DNA from: Selaginella tamariscina
Taxonomy: Eukaryota; Streptophyta; Lycopodiopsida; Selaginellales; Selaginellaceae
NCBI GenBank assembly: GCA_003024785.1
Contig: PUQB01000728.1
Coordinates: 1-64,000 of the forward strand
Length of the DNA: 64,000 nt
Direction: 5' to 3'
Shown here: positions 22,331-35,846 of the stretch, piece by piece
Position numbering within the stretch: the stretch's first letter is position 1
Layout: each line of letters opens with the position of its first letter
Position numbers and translations under genes: made by a program
Notes under the pieces: generated by a model
The model's database searches: none
Told to the model about the DNA's origin: nothing
The model's input: the letters and a program-made list of their open reading frames with translations, nothing else

Positions 22331-24999
22331 ACAAAAACAAGAATACCATGAATCTTCATCAACAACATCACATACACAGGTCAAATTTTACTTAATGAAA
22401 TGTATGCTATTAAGTATTTTGTATATTTATTGTTACAAAATTAAATTAGAAAACACTATGAACAGCGATACATGGTCTGTGACAAGTTTAAGGTATTTTA
22501 TATTGATGTTACATCCATTAATAATAATCTAATCTTTACCATTCTCCTCAGTATCCTCCACACAAGCAGAAGAGGTTTAATACTTTATCATATAACAGTA
22601 TATTGAGTTTCTAAGACTTCATGTTATTTGTGCAGCAGGCGTTGGACAATAATGTCAAGGTTTACCTGTGTGTGTGCGTGTGTGGACTAACTATTGCCAT
22701 TTTCACAATGGACTTTCTTACAACATCGAGCTTTAAGATTATTACAGAGGTAATCTATCTATTATATAGTCATCTCTTCTTTATTTACTCGTGTATATAC
22801 ATGTGTGTGTCATTCTTGAAAGAAAATATGTCCATCATATATTAATTATTGTTTTAACTTGTCTAATTTTTTTTTATTATTATTATTTTTTTAAAAATTT
22901 GCCAGCATATTATCTCGCAAAGGCTTCCTTCCTAGCGCACCAGAAAACTTTTTCAAAAATTCGTGAAGAAAGATTAGCACGTTCTAAACATGGTTCTAAG
23001 CCACCTTCGACCGTAAAATGATGCTTCTAAATGATGTTTTTCTATTTTTATCAAAAAAGGATTTAAAAATTATTTATTTTTAATACAGTTTTATTAAACT
23101 GGTGAATTGTATTTTCTAAAAGAATATACTGCCGAAAAAATTACTAAATCAAAGCTTTACACTACTTTGATGTTCTTATTCTTCCTTATGTTGTTCTTCA
23201 TCTTCTTCTTCGTGACACTCATCGTTCACATCTTATTCAAATTCACATCTCTTTCATCTGAGCCCTCCATATTGTGCTTGAGTCTCATCCCTGGGATGTA
23301 GGAGCCGTTTTCTTTGGTTTCTTTCCAGCTGCGGGAAGAATATGCTCTAGGAAGGTGAGTTACATTTGTCTGGTTAGTATGCTTGAGTCTCCAAATAAGT
23401 TCTTTCACTTCACTATACTCAAGCTTCATGTGCGTGTGAATCTTAAAATCGTGTGAATCTTAAAATCAAGTGGAGCACCAAGCACATGGAATTTCATGTG
23501 CGTGTGGATCTTAAGATCAAGTGAAGCACCAAGCACATGGAGCATGAAGCTTCAGTATAGTGAAGTAGAATATGTGGTTATATGGGTTTTTGAAAGACTT
23601 CACGATTTTCCAGCCCGATATCTAGCAGCATATTGTTTTGATTTGTTTATTATTATATTTTTTATTATTTTTGAAAATGATATTAAGAAGAAAGTTTGAC
23701 ACAGGTTTTAACTATTCAGCATTTTCCTCGTGCAATCCTTGAGCAAGTAAGTCCAATAAGTATTTTACATAAATTTCGCCTTTGCTCTTTGTTACATAGC
23801 ATAGATGGGACTTCTAATGTGCTGGTGTTCTGAAATGTTCTGTTTTCATCGATTACAATTAGAATCAGTTTCAATCTCCATCCCTCTCTAATGACTCTTA
23901 AACCACAGTATATGTGTTACAAAGAAACTCCTGTAAAAAAATTCTAACTCCTCAATATTTACTTTTTAAACACAATACTCACGTATATATGTGTGTGGAT
24001 ATATATTCTGCGTGTGTGTCCGTGTGATATACAAATATAGGACCATAGGTATTCCATGTAAAATATGGCTGCTGTTTATTTACTCTTCTCTTTCGAACAA
24101 GCTTTTCTAGCATTTCGAGTTGTCTATAACGTAAACCAATGTGTGCATATCCATATATAACTCCACTGTTGTATTGAAAAATTATATATGTCTTTTAGAA
24201 TTGATGGCACCGCTGCGGGAGAGATTTGTCCAGGAGTGTGTTTGAATCCGGAAAGCCATGCAAAGCAGCAGCCTTCTCAAAAACAATAATCTCAACAACG
24301 AACTCCACAGAACAGGCAGCTACTTGTCCATCTCAGCAGCGCAATCTCATCTGTGTTGCTGACATGATCGAGAGAGGTGCGTGCGTGCGTGCGCGTGTGT
24401 GTGAACTATACATATTATTGATACCCCACAGGAAGCATTTCTATTGTTTTGGAGGACAGGAAAACATCTGAAGTTGGTACTGACATCGGAGAGCTCACAA
24501 GTGTTAGCTCTCACCCAACTTTATTTGGGTTTTCTGTGGAGGACAAGGCAAAGGCCTCGCAAAGTTCCTTCCTGGTTGTTCAAAGTTGACCACGAACTTG
24601 TTCTTGTATCATGGGAAGAACTATTTATTGGTATGTACGCTACGTTCGTTCTGTGTATAACTCTATATATACATATTGAAAATTTATATGACATTGCATC
24701 CTTGCCATAGTATACCTGCATAAAATGTCTATCTCAAAAAGTATATCCTCGTCAACTACAAATACCACAGAGGTATTAATAAGAGGTTTTTAGTGTGATG
24801 TTTAATTTAGTGAATGCTTAAGTTAGTATTTCATTAATAACTATTAATCTGCTAAGACATATTTTTGTATAGAACACTCATCTTCAAGATAAATATCCTT
24901 GTTCATAACTTAGTAATTCTCTGATAAGTATATTCTCACCATTAGTGTCGTTAATTAAGAGCTCTTTTGAAAATCAAGTTACGTGCATAAAAATAGGAA
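22330..24999 (+). repeat. Second diverged block copy, chimeric with the 1-850 sequence
   Basis: 22,330-22,830 resembles positions 1-850 (including cacaatggactttcttacaac). It then passes directly into the end of the small-gene intron at about 22,840. Only exon 2 of the small gene is present (22,916-23,021; KIREERLARSKHGSKPPSTV). The hydrophobic reading (23,168) and the ESGKPCKAAAFSKTIISTT piece (about 24,240) follow. The junction shows that older unequal exchanges joined parts of different units. No complete gene is visible. Confidence 0.65.
23382..23575. mobile_element. Captured gypsy fragment in two opposite orientations
   Basis: Compared with the sister block at about 21,510, roughly 190 bp is inserted here. 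Its left part (GCTTGAGTCTCC ... CTCAAGCTTCA) resembles the protease-end region of the gypsy element as it lies near 13,880-13,960. Its right part carries the same phrase reversed (ATCTTAAGATCAAGTG ... GAAGCTTCAGTATAGTG). It is a short fossil fragment, not an element. Confidence 0.6.
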
Positions 25000-26034
25000 T
25001 ATGATGAATCTTTATCAGCGACATCACATACATAAGTAAATGTTTACTTAATGAAATGTATGCTGTAAATATTTTGTGTATTCGTACTGTTACAAAATCA
25101 AATTACATAACACTATGAACATCAATACATGGTCTGTGACAAGTTCAAGGTTATTTATATTGATTTTACATCCATTAATAATAATCTAATCTTTATCAGT
25201 GGAGCTTCACCATTCTCCTCGGTATCCTCCACACAAGCAAAAAGGGTTTAATACTTTATCATATAACAGTATATTGAGTTTCTAAGACTTCATGTTATTT
25301 GTGCAGCACGCGTTGGACAATAATCTATACTTGTCCAAGGTTTACCTGTGTGTGTGTGGACTAACTATTGCCATGTTCAGTCCGTTGCAAGCGAAAAAGA
25401 GAACATAAATGTGAAAGGCTCAAAACAACACCTTAGACAACATTGTGGTCAGCAAAGAAACTAGAAGATTGCAAACAAATAATTTGGATACTCAGGATGA
25501 AATCCCAGGGAGGCCCATACATATTATAAGTAGTATAGTGAAACTTAAAGTCAATATGTTTATAACCAGTTTTGTTTGAGTTAGTGTTATAATATAGCTA
25601 AGTTAGTTTTTACTAGTGTGAGTATATAAATAACAGGTGGAGTCATTCCTTACTAAACCCGTAGTGATTGACATCACAATGGACTTTCTTACAACATCGA
25701 GCTCTACACACACACACAAGCTACCATTCAAACTTGCAATGGCGAAAGATGTTCTCCTCATCAAAGATTATTACAGAGGTAATCTATCTATTATATAGTC
25801 ATCTCTTTATTTACTCCTGTATATACATGTGTGTGTCATTCTTGAAAGAAAATACTGTCCATCATCACTACATTCTTGGTATCATAAAGCTCCTTGTATA
25901 AACCACACACGCACACTTTAGTATCAGAAGAATACTGCATTGCATTGTTAATAATTATTACGTAGGAGTATGACTATCAACACCCGTCTTTAGATTGATT
26001 TGTATCAATCTATGTGTGCATCAGTCTATGTGGG

Positions 26035-26523
26035 CATCATGTTGTTTCCTGGACTGCCTTGATCCTTGGATACGTGGAAAACGGAGACTGCACTGTGGGT
26101 TTGGGGAATGGATTGTGTACTCAACCATGTTACATTTGTCTCTGAAACAACAAACAGTTAGACAAGGGTACTTGTGTGCAGAAGGGTATGGTGATTCATG
26201 AACAAGCCAGGGAGCATGGGTTTGATAAGCATGTTCTTGTTGTAAGCACCTTGATTGACATGTATAGTAAGTTGGGGAACATGCTACATGCTGGAGAGGT
26301 TTTCGATGGTATGGTATATCGAGATGTTGTTTGCTGGACTACCTTAATAGTGGAAAACGGGGAGAGCTTGGTGGCTTTGGATGTGTTCTCCAGCATGGAT
26401 TGTGTGCCAAACACCTACACATTTGTTAGGGACAGAGATAACGTTGGATCAAACCCTGGTGCTTATGTCAACCTTGCTGTCTTGCGCGATGATCATACGG
26501 AGACTGACGAGCTTGACTTTTAG
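26035..26523 (+). pseudogene. PPR protein gene fragment (copy B)
   Basis: Same as 1,036-1,524 with no difference that I could see. It holds PPR motifs such as LIDMYSKLGNM and DVVCWTTLI, with about two to three repeats, no start and no C-terminal domain. The flanks also match, so it was copied as part of the 25-kb segment. Confidence 0.7.
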
Positions 26524-26687
26524 TGGCACGTGAAATTTTGTTGTACATTGGTGGGTTACTTCATAAACCTTAAGGTTTATGGGGTTGTTAAGTATATTCT
26601 TTTAGAAAATACAATTTAAAAATAAATAATTTTTTAATCCTTTTTTGAGTTAAAAGTAAAAAAAACATCATTTAATTCTGAATAAAA

Positions 26688-27642
26688 GCACATGCATCGA
26701 TGAAAACTCATTTTACGGACGAACCGATGTTTAGAACATGCTAATCTTTGTTCACGAATTAGTTTTTTGGTGCGACCGGTGGTAAATCCTGTTTTGGTGT
26801 GAATCTCTTGAAAATCAAGATTCCGATAGTATTAGTAAAGGCGGCAATCTTCAAATATAACCCTAAAAGGCACAAAAATTTTGAATTGATGACATAATAA
26901 ATTTATTGTGCTCGCCCCATGTCCCTGCTCTTCTTTCACATGCCAGCCGGTAATCATGCAAGGATTCTCTAACGTACATTTCACTCCACGTGTCCCGGAA
27001 TCCCAGCAACTCTATGAAAGAAACAAAGGAAAACGGCGCCCCTCTTGCGTTATGTACCACCCTGGCCACCTTAATCCATAGTGCCGTTTCCCGCCGGCTA
27101 TTCAAATAATCATGAAAGACAGGAATATCAAAGATATTAAATAACTTTCTATATATGAGAAACTTACCTACATATGGCACATACACGTGGTTTGACAGTT
27201 ACTTACATACACGCACACGCACTCAACGCACATATACACGTACTCTGACCATCAGCTTCTATCTGCTCTTGTTTTCGTTGCATGCCCAAGCTCCGATGGA
27301 TATCTCTCATCATCACATAGGCAGCGGCTACATCTTCCTTCCGTGCGGGTTGCGAGACACCAAAGAACTAAAAACAACCTTGCCCACTTCAACATCGTTC
27401 CGTTTCTTACAGGACAACACTATCGCCTTCAAAGGGCAGCGATCTTGCAACCTGTTAACTCTGTTCAACATGTCAACCATACATGTATAATGCTCGAGAA
27501 TTGGCTACCTTAACATGGACTCAAAGCAGCTTTGCCCTTCTTCCACATGACAAGGGGAGACTTCCAAAATGTTTAGTGTAGTAAAGAGAACGCAAGAAGC
27601 TGGAGTATGAATGAATGACGTGACATTCCTGCAAGTCATGTA
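26688..27642 (-). repeat. Inverted, shuffled block (copy B)
   Basis: Counterpart of 1,690-2,645. It has inverted pieces related to 33.2-34.6 kb, plus the same direct-orientation piece at its right end. Confidence 0.7.
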
Positions 27643-27840
27643 GCGAGCTATATCCACCAATGAAGGCGGTCCACGAGACTACGTCCGGAAAATGCATCTT
27701 GCTAAACACCTCTTCAGCTGCAGCCATGTTACCGCATTTCCCGCCACTGTCACGAATTTCACTATATGCATTCTCTGCCCCATTTGCATTGCCCCTAGAC
27801 TAGCACAAGCCTTGAGCACATGATATGTACGATACAGCAT
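27642..27840 (-). pseudogene. PPR protein gene fragment, minus strand, shortened (copy B)
   Basis: Counterpart of 2,645-2,860. About 22 bp are missing near 27,740 relative to copy A. This removes most of the NSLVDFYGKCG part of a repeat and changes the frame, so copy B is more decayed than copy A at this place. The remaining motifs are LKACASLGAMQMGQRMH and DVVSWTAFIGGY. It is a fragment of a host PPR gene and not expected to function. Confidence 0.65.
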
Positions 27841-28084
27841 CAAGTAGAAGAGAGCACACAGTGCAAGAGGTATCGAATATGCAGTATAAAGACCTTTGCC
27901 TAGTGATCTTGCATGAATATCTATCCACTTTGACCCTGTCACTGCTTCCCGGACGAATCAATCTAATAAACGTCCTTATTTGCCCCCAATATAGGAATCT
28001 CTCTCACACACACACACACACCTGGACGAAGCCAAACAACTTCTCTGAGAACAAAAGATGCCAAACAACTTCTCTGAGAACAAA

Positions 28085-30202
28085 AGATGCCAACAGTGAC
28101 TCGAATGCTCGTCCAGTGCATAGATGTTTGTCCGTGCACTCTCCGGGACAATCTCAGCGAAAATTGGACTGAAAACAAACTCAATAAATACATTATATGT
28201 GCAAATTAACAAGTCAATTATGCAAGTCGTTACTAGTTTGAGGATAGTTTACTATCTTATAACTGGAAACTTACATATAAACACAAAGAATAAGAATGTA
28301 TGAAGAATGTGTCTGGCTTGGTTGGAATTGTCAGAACAAGAACTGCTGCAAGTGGAATACCAGAGCACGGGCTAATCTGTGCCAGTAGGATCTCCCAAGA
28401 AAACCACCAAATAAACCTGTCAAAGAAATGTTAAAACAAGTTACTGACTCCTGGCAGAACAAACTTTTCTTAACTTATACAAGAACATGCCATGAGTATA
28501 CGCGCGTATAAATGAAAATATCATCTGTATATATGTATAAAGGAGAGGGCTGGGGTGTTTTGTGATTGCTGTGATTTCGAGATAGAGAGAGATGTATCTT
28601 TAAGTTTCTTAGGCACTGCCCCAGAGAATGTATCTTAAAGTTTCTTAGACCCTGGCCTCGCAGAGGGAGGGAGGGAGGGAGGGAGAGATGTATCTGGGGA
28701 TGCTAACTAAAATTCCTGACTTAGGAAGATGAACATATTTTTGCACCCCAAAGAAGTCCATGTAAGTGACCAACTGGCTGGTTGTGGTCATTCCTCGTTC
28801 ACAACCAGGAAAACAGCCACTGGACCTCCCTTTTGTGTGTGCGTGCGTATGCTTGCGAGTGTGTATGTTATATGCATATTCGATTCACTTTATTAGATAG
28901 GTAATAGAAATAGTCTACCTCCAAGTCCAGAAGCCACAGAGAATGAACCAAGCAAAAGTGCAGTGCACGCGTTGGAGAAGCCGGCTAGTTCAAGCCACAT
29001 TGCACCAAATGCGAGTGCTGAGGAACACCTCCGTTAGTAATTAGTTAACTCTACATATACTTCCGTTAATAGTTTTTGAAGTTTCATAACAAAGTTTGAA
29101 AAAATTATGAGGGTTGTGTATGCCCAAATGGCTCCCAAAAGGGGCATAACAAAAGCAACCAACCGTGACAACACACACACCTCTTACCTGCCCATGGGAA
29201 TGTGCCGACCACACCTTGTGCAACCAAGATTTGGAAAGTTGGTATGCCCATCACCTGCCGAGCTTCCATTGCCAGAGCCTTCACATCACTCCAGAATACA
29301 GACATGTTGCTTGCTTTCCTGCCACATTTAAGCACCATTATGCTATATATACACACACACGATCCTCTTACCTAAGCTGACGAGGATCCACAGCAAAGAT
29401 ATAAACCAAGACGCCGACTAGAACACTTACAAATGCAACGAGCAAGAACTAAATCCTCCTTCCAGGAACCCCGGCAAAGGATGTGCTTGCAAGAAGAATA
29501 GCGACCAGCCCAGCTAGAATGCCCCCTAAAGTTAATGTTAAATGGAGCCAACCAAAAGCTACCCCTCTGCCAGATTCACCGCTGCAATCTGCCACAAGAG
29601 ATTGTATTGCAGGCACCACGATCGCTAATCCAACACCGTTAAGAGCCCTTGCCAAAGCCACCTAGACGGCAATACCAATATGAAATAAACAAGCACATTG
29701 CACATTACATTTCGTCTGTGTGTGTAATCTACATAATGTGTCGATACAAATAACGCCTGCATGTTCGTGTGGCAATAGCGTTTGTGTATATACATAACGT
29801 ACATATGGATACATTTTCATGTAGATCGCGATGAAACTTATGTATATTATGCCTATAGCTAGCTAAATTGCATCCACACACATATTTATAAACGTATACA
29901 GAGAAAAGTGTCTGAACATACTTGATGCGTTACAGAAATACGTGCGTGCGTGCGTGCGTGAGTGTCTGTGTGCGTGCGTGTGTGTGATTAAGGTACAAGT
30001 TCTACCAACATATGTCTGTTATACATTTTTCATATATGCAGCTCTACGAAATGTAACTCTCCACATGTACAGACACAGCGTGTTGGAGGAGATACGATCG
30101 TATATATATTAGTGGAGCAATATAATATTACCTGGAAGAAGCTGAATGAGATTCCAACAGCAAGAGCGGCGACAACCCAGAGGAAAGCTCCAAATGCATG
30201 AC
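28085..30202 (-). pseudogene. MFS transporter pseudogene (copy B)
   Basis: Counterpart of 3,078-5,195 with the same exon-like pieces and splice sites, shifted by about 25,007 bp. The exon at about 29,373-29,661 keeps the frame through ALNGVGLAIVVPAIQSLVAD and GVAFGWLHLTLTLGGILAG, where copy A has a one-base difference, so copy B is nearer the ancestral form there. It still has the stop after GRRI and lacks both ends. A CA-repeat insertion near 28,010 lies just beyond the last recognisable piece. The family is a plant major facilitator transporter with unknown substrate. Confidence 0.7.
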
Positions 30203-31140
30203 ATTTTTTTTATTGAAGTTCCAGAGAATACACAAAAACAAGATCATGGAGAACAAACTAAAAAGTTGATAAAGAACTTTATAATACCAAGTCATTTTTC
30301 TAAAAAACTTGGAGTGAATCCTTTTTATGAAGTTTTAGAAAATATACAAAAACAAGATCATGAATAACAAATTGAGAAGGTGATTAATAATAAGAATTAT
30401 AGCATTATTATTGTTGAACTTGTGCATAACTAAAATGTTATATTAAAGTAGCATATAATAAAGAAAGAATTCAATTTAAATAAGTCTGCCGAATGCATGT
30501 TTGAATTGGTGAAAAGCCAAACCAACTTCTTGAGGCATTTGTAAGTTTTGCCAAATATAAAATTTTAAATAAAGACATGCCAATGGAATTTTAAATATCA
30601 AGAACTTTAAGTACAAGAAATATATCCTTATGATAATGTTTAACCTCAAAGTTACATACCTGGAGTCATAGTGCCCATCTAGTAGACCGTCCTAGTAACT
30701 TTATGTTCTTAAGTAATGTAAAAACAATTACACGATCACATTCCAAAACTATATGAGATTCATGAAGATACACATGAAGACGCTCAAAAGTCCACATTGT
30801 AATTAAACACTCTAGATCCGAGGCACAATATTTGTGTTTAATACCCTACAATGCCCTACTAATAGGATGTTGAATGAACTCATCACATGTGTCAGTTTAC
30901 ATTAAGACTCCACCAATACTTATTGCAGAAGCATTCTTCTTATCCTAGAGTCACGAACAGGACTAGGGCTACAAAATAAACATTTTCAAGAAGCAAAGCT
31001 CACAAAGGAGCATTGACATCAACCAAACATGATATGCCAGCATAGCTCTTGCATATATATATGTTCAACCATAATGTGGTAAATAGGATGGTCCTTTAAA
31101 TTCATATTGCCATGCTTTGGATATGATACTTATATGCAAT

Positions 31141-31184
<44 letters not shown>

Positions 31185-33150
31185 GAACTCGATACACAAT
31201 GTAGTAAATACATAAAAGACAAAAAAGTTAGATATACTTATGTATTTAAGATTAGGATTATATATACAAAAAAAAAGAGGTATTTTCCACAAAATATTTG
31301 GGTCTTGCTTATATCATGGTTATAAATTTAGAACAATTAATTTGCATTGCACATTAAAATAATCAATTAATTTAATACTTACAAATTCAAGTTCAAGTTC
31401 CTCTTCTTCATTTACAATTAAATCCCCATGTGTGACCTTAACATTTTCGAGGTGTTCTGGACACATATGTTCACTATTTATTAACTTATTGTCTTAATAT
31501 TGTCACATATTACATATAAATAATTACACAATGCCTTTGCGAATTTTCAATATGTTTTCTAGATATTATTCTTCAATGATATATAGTCGTCCACCACCTA
31601 CATATTTAATCACAGATGAATAATATTCATGTTAATTTATTTTTTTTAATATTGTCACATATCACGGATGCACAACTACACAATTGCCTTCATAAATTCC
31701 CAACATGCCTTCTAGATGCTACTCTTCAATGATATAGTATTGTCCATCACCTTCATATTTATTTACGGATGAGCAATATTGGTTTACTCTACAAATGAAA
31801 TTGAAAATATTTTTGGTAAAGTAAAAGATTTTGATGAACCATTTTAACAACTCCATAATTTAAAACAAAACACAATACAAGTTTGTTATGCATTTGTTAT
31901 CAAGTTTTAAGATCTCTTAATGGAGATCGATTTCACCATGTTTGAGCACAACAAATTAGGTATGTTATGGCATGTTCTTTGACTTGATCTTATAGATGTT
32001 CATGTGCTAGGTCCTATCACCATGAAAGAAGCTTTCACTCATGCACAATGTTTTTGAAGTAGCTTTAAAGTACAATTATTTGTTAATTAAGGATTGCAGT
32101 TTTCTTGTTGGGTTTATGGTGTTTTTTGTGAGCAACATCCATAGTAGCAATACAATGATTTTTTACTTAGATACCAATTGGGAAAACACTGACATTGTTA
32201 AAAAATATGGTTTGGATATTGCACACAAGAAGGTGTGTTGGGTACGGAGACCCTTAACACCTTTTCTCCATCTTTTGGTTCTTCATCTTTTTTTTCACTC
32301 AAGCTTCGTAAACACCTCGTAAACCATTATTTCCATTTACATTATAAAGTTCCATACATAGTTTTCGACACTAAAACTTGTATTAATAAGAATAATTACA
32401 TTCTTTAATTTTTATTAACATGGTTAAGCATTGTGTTTTAATAACGATGCCAACGAAAGAACCTTTACTTGTTTTGTAGGACGATGTGTGTTTTATTCAC
32501 ACTAGTTTAATAGTTGGGGACTTATGCAAATGAGTTATAACTCCATGTGTTTTCACATTAAATTTTTAACATTATACTTAAGTGTACTTGGTCAAATGCA
32601 TGTAAAGCAAGTTGTTAATTTGGACCTTAACAATTAATATTTTAAGATCATGCACCTTTTCTTTAGATAAAATCCCTCTCACACAATATGTAGTAATTTT
32701 GTTCAATGCAATCGTGTAATAATCATGAGGTTTCAACTAACCCAACTTCTTTGGAGTGAAAGTTCTAGTGACAACAATTATTAAAGAAGTATTTAAATCT
32801 TTTCTTTATAAATATCACTCGTACTGCCAAGTTCGGACACAACACCACATTTAACTGAGATGTTTACCTTACAAAGCTGCTGTTCAACAAAAATAATTGG
32901 CCATCGTACAAAAATATGTGTTAAAGTTGTTGAAGATGAAGCTTGCTCGATGTTCTTTCAGTACTTGAGCATCAAGGTCACATTTAGTAAATAAATATAA
33001 TGAATCTAAGTGATACACAATGGGTTGTCATTCCATAGATGTTAAATAGTTATCTCTTGTTGAACACATATAATTTGCTAGATTAGTTAGATTAATCTTA
33101 CTTCTGGTTATAAGATTATCCATGCAATAAATATTCTTAGTAATGTATAG
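30203..33150. other. AT-rich stretch without a recognised gene (copy B)
   Basis: Counterpart of 5,196-8,120. The TA microsatellite (31,144-31,180) is longer than in copy A. 32,128-32,212 is reversed relative to copy A. Single-base indels are common over 31.8-33 kb. Confidence 0.6.
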
Positions 33151-33696
33151 AATATATGACTTCCAAAATGTTCAATGTAATGAAGAGAATGCAGGAAGCT
33201 AGACTATGAATGAATGATATGACATTTTTGCAAGTTCTTATAGCAAGTAGCCATGCTGCTATGGTGGAAGAAGGGCAAAGCTGCTTTGACTCCATGTAAA
33301 GGTAGCCAACTATCTAACATTATACATGTATGGTTGACATGTTGAGCAGAGTTAACAGGTTGCAAGAGGCACTGTTCGCTTGTTAAAATCATGCCCTTTC
33401 AAGGTGGCGGATGACTTTGTTAAAGCCTGTAAGAAACGGAACGATTGAAGTGCGGCTAGCATGTGAAAGAAGAGCAGTTGCAACAAGTTTAATAATTTAA
33501 AATTTTTGCCACCATAGTTAATAATATTTTAAGAATATCTTTTTATACAGTTCTCTTAAATTCTAATCTGAACTACAACGAAAAAGCTTGTAAAAACTGG
33601 AAGTATTTCTTTAAAGTATTGCTGTTGCAAACACACACACACACACATATATATAATGTAATACGACTCTTTTTACTCTAGGGTTATATTTGAAGT

Positions 33697-33978
33697 ATGC
33701 CGCCTTTCGTAGTACTGCTGCCGTCATTGTTCACAAGACAGCCATACCCAGAACCGGATCTACCACCCATAACCATGACGGAATTTAAGGAGCTATTACG
33801 GAATCTTAAGTTCATATTTGTAACTTATTTAATTTTCTTTTTGTTTTCGTTTATCTTGCCAATGTATTATGGCGTAAAGGATGCCTTCCTTTCGCACCAA
33901 ATAACTGTTTCAAAATTTCGTGAACAAAGACTAGCACGTTCTAAACATAGTCCTAATCCACCTTCGCCCGTAAAATGA
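33697..33978 (+). CDS. Small single-pass membrane protein family, copy B
   Basis: Open frame of 93 codons, identical to 8,666-8,947 except that residue 37 is Leu instead of Arg. The change also alters the donor-like GTAAGT of the ancestral intron to TTAAGT, so splicing as in the 20.9-kb copy is not possible here. The protein has a proline-rich N-terminus, a hydrophobic span at about 38-58 and a basic FREQRLARSKH tail. I do not recognise it, and it may be a decaying copy. Confidence 0.42.
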   Translation: MPPFVVLLPSLFTRQPYPEPDLPPITMTEFKELLRNLKFIFVTYLIFFLFSFILPMYYGVKDAFLSHQITVSKFREQRLARSKHSPNPPSPVK

Positions 33979-34033
33979 TGTTTCTATTATTGTATCTTAG
34001 AATATACTGCCTAAAAAATACTACACTACTTTG

Positions 34034-35650
34034 ATGTTCTTCATCCTTATGTTGTTCTTCATCTTCTTCTTTGTGGCACTCGTCATTGTGAGACCTTTCA
34101 TATCACACCTAGGCTTACTCAAATTCACATCTCTTTCATCTGAGCCCTCCATACTGTGCTTGAGTCCCTATCCCTCGGATACGTACAGTGTAGGAAAAAG
34201 TACGTAACATAGCACAGACTATAAGCCGTTTTTAGTTCTTTGGTGTCTCGCAACACGCGTAGCCGCTGCCTATGTGATGATGAGAGATATCTATCAAAGC
34301 TAGGGCATGCAACGAGAAGAAGAGCAGATAGGAGCTGATGGTCAGAGTATGTGTACGTGTGTGCGTGTGCGAGATAGAGAGAGAGCATGTAATTAACTGT
34401 CACTTTTCGTGAAACCACGTGTATGTGTGCATGTAGGTAAGTTTCTCATATATAAAAGTATATATTAATTGTATCTTTTGATGTGTTAATGATTATTCCG
34501 TGAGAACGGCCCTAAGGTTTAGGGTGTACATAACACAAGCGGGGCGTCGTTTTCTTTTGTTTCTTTCCAGCTGCGGGGGAGAATATGCTCTAGGAAGGTG
34601 AGTTGGGTTTTTTGGAAGGCTTCACCGTTTTCCTGGTTTATTATTATATTCTTTAATGATATTGAGAGGGAAAGTTTGACACAGGTTTTAACTGTTTAAC
34701 ATTTCTTCAGCAAGTAAGTCCAATAAGTATTTTTACATAATTTTCGTCTTCTGTCTTCGTTACGCTACATAGATGGGACTTTTAATGTGCTGGTGTTCTG
34801 AAGTGTTTTATTTTCATCAATTACAATTGGAATCAATTTCAATCTCCATCCCTCTCTAATAGGTTTGGTGACTCTTAAACCACATTATGAGCTACACAAT
34901 ACTCACGTATATGTGGGTGGATATATATTCTGAGCGTGTGTATCCATGTGATATACAAATATAGGACCCATTCGTAAAATATGGCTGCTGTTTATTTACT
35001 CTTCTCTTTCGAACAAGCATTTCGAGTTGTCTATAACGTAAACCAATGTGTGCATATCCATATATAACTCCACTGTTGTATTGAAAATCTATATGTCTTT
35101 TAGAATTGATGGCACCGCTGCGGGAGAGATTTGTCCAGGAGTCTGTGTTCGAATCCGGAAAGCCATGCAAACCATCAGCCTTCTCAAAAGCAATAATCTC
35201 AACAACGAACAACTGTACAAAGAAGGTGTTAAAAACTCCACAGCGCAATCTCATCTGTGTTGCTGGAGAGGATCGAGAGAGGTACATGCAGATGTGTGTG
35301 TGTGAATACATATTATTGATACGATACGATTTCCCACAGGAAACATTTCTGTTGTTTTGGAGGAGGCAGGAAAACATATGAAGTTGGTACTAACAAGTGT
35401 TGGCTCTCGCCCAACTTTATTTGGGTTTGCTGTGGAGGATAACCTCGCAAAGTTGCATTTCATCTCTTGGAGATGTTCTTGCATTCACCAGGAAGGAACA
35501 TGTCTTATATACAGTATCAAACTATGTGTGCATCAGTCTATGTGTGTATGTACAAGCATTATAATATACACATGTATTACGCATATACATTGTTTTTTTT
35601 ATGTTTGGCCTAAGAAAAAGGAAACGAAAATACTCTTTCAGACGAGGTAA
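34034..35650 (+). other. Exon-like segments of the unrecognised gene block (copy B)
   Basis: Counterpart of 9,003-10,610: hydrophobic MFFILMLFFIFFFVALVIV, a short exon-like piece near 34,570-34,600, the ESGKPCKPSAFSKAIISTT segment (about 35,150-35,215) and EEAGKHMKLVLTSVG (about 35,360-35,405). A deletion of about 33 bp just after the short piece and an extra 9-10 bp near 35,207 distinguish it from copy A. No complete gene model. Confidence 0.35.
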
Positions 35651-35846
35651 ACAATGGTATATCAAAAAAAAGTGCAACACCACAAAATTTACGTAATATT
35701 CCATTTGAGAATTTGTTTATGCTTAAGTACGCTCGGCTAAAAATAAGGTTTCAGCTTCAAAATAAGGCTAAGCTTTAAAATAAGGCCAAGCCAATCGATC
35801 ATGCCACAAGCACAATGTTTCTTCACCAAGGGGCATACGACTGACC

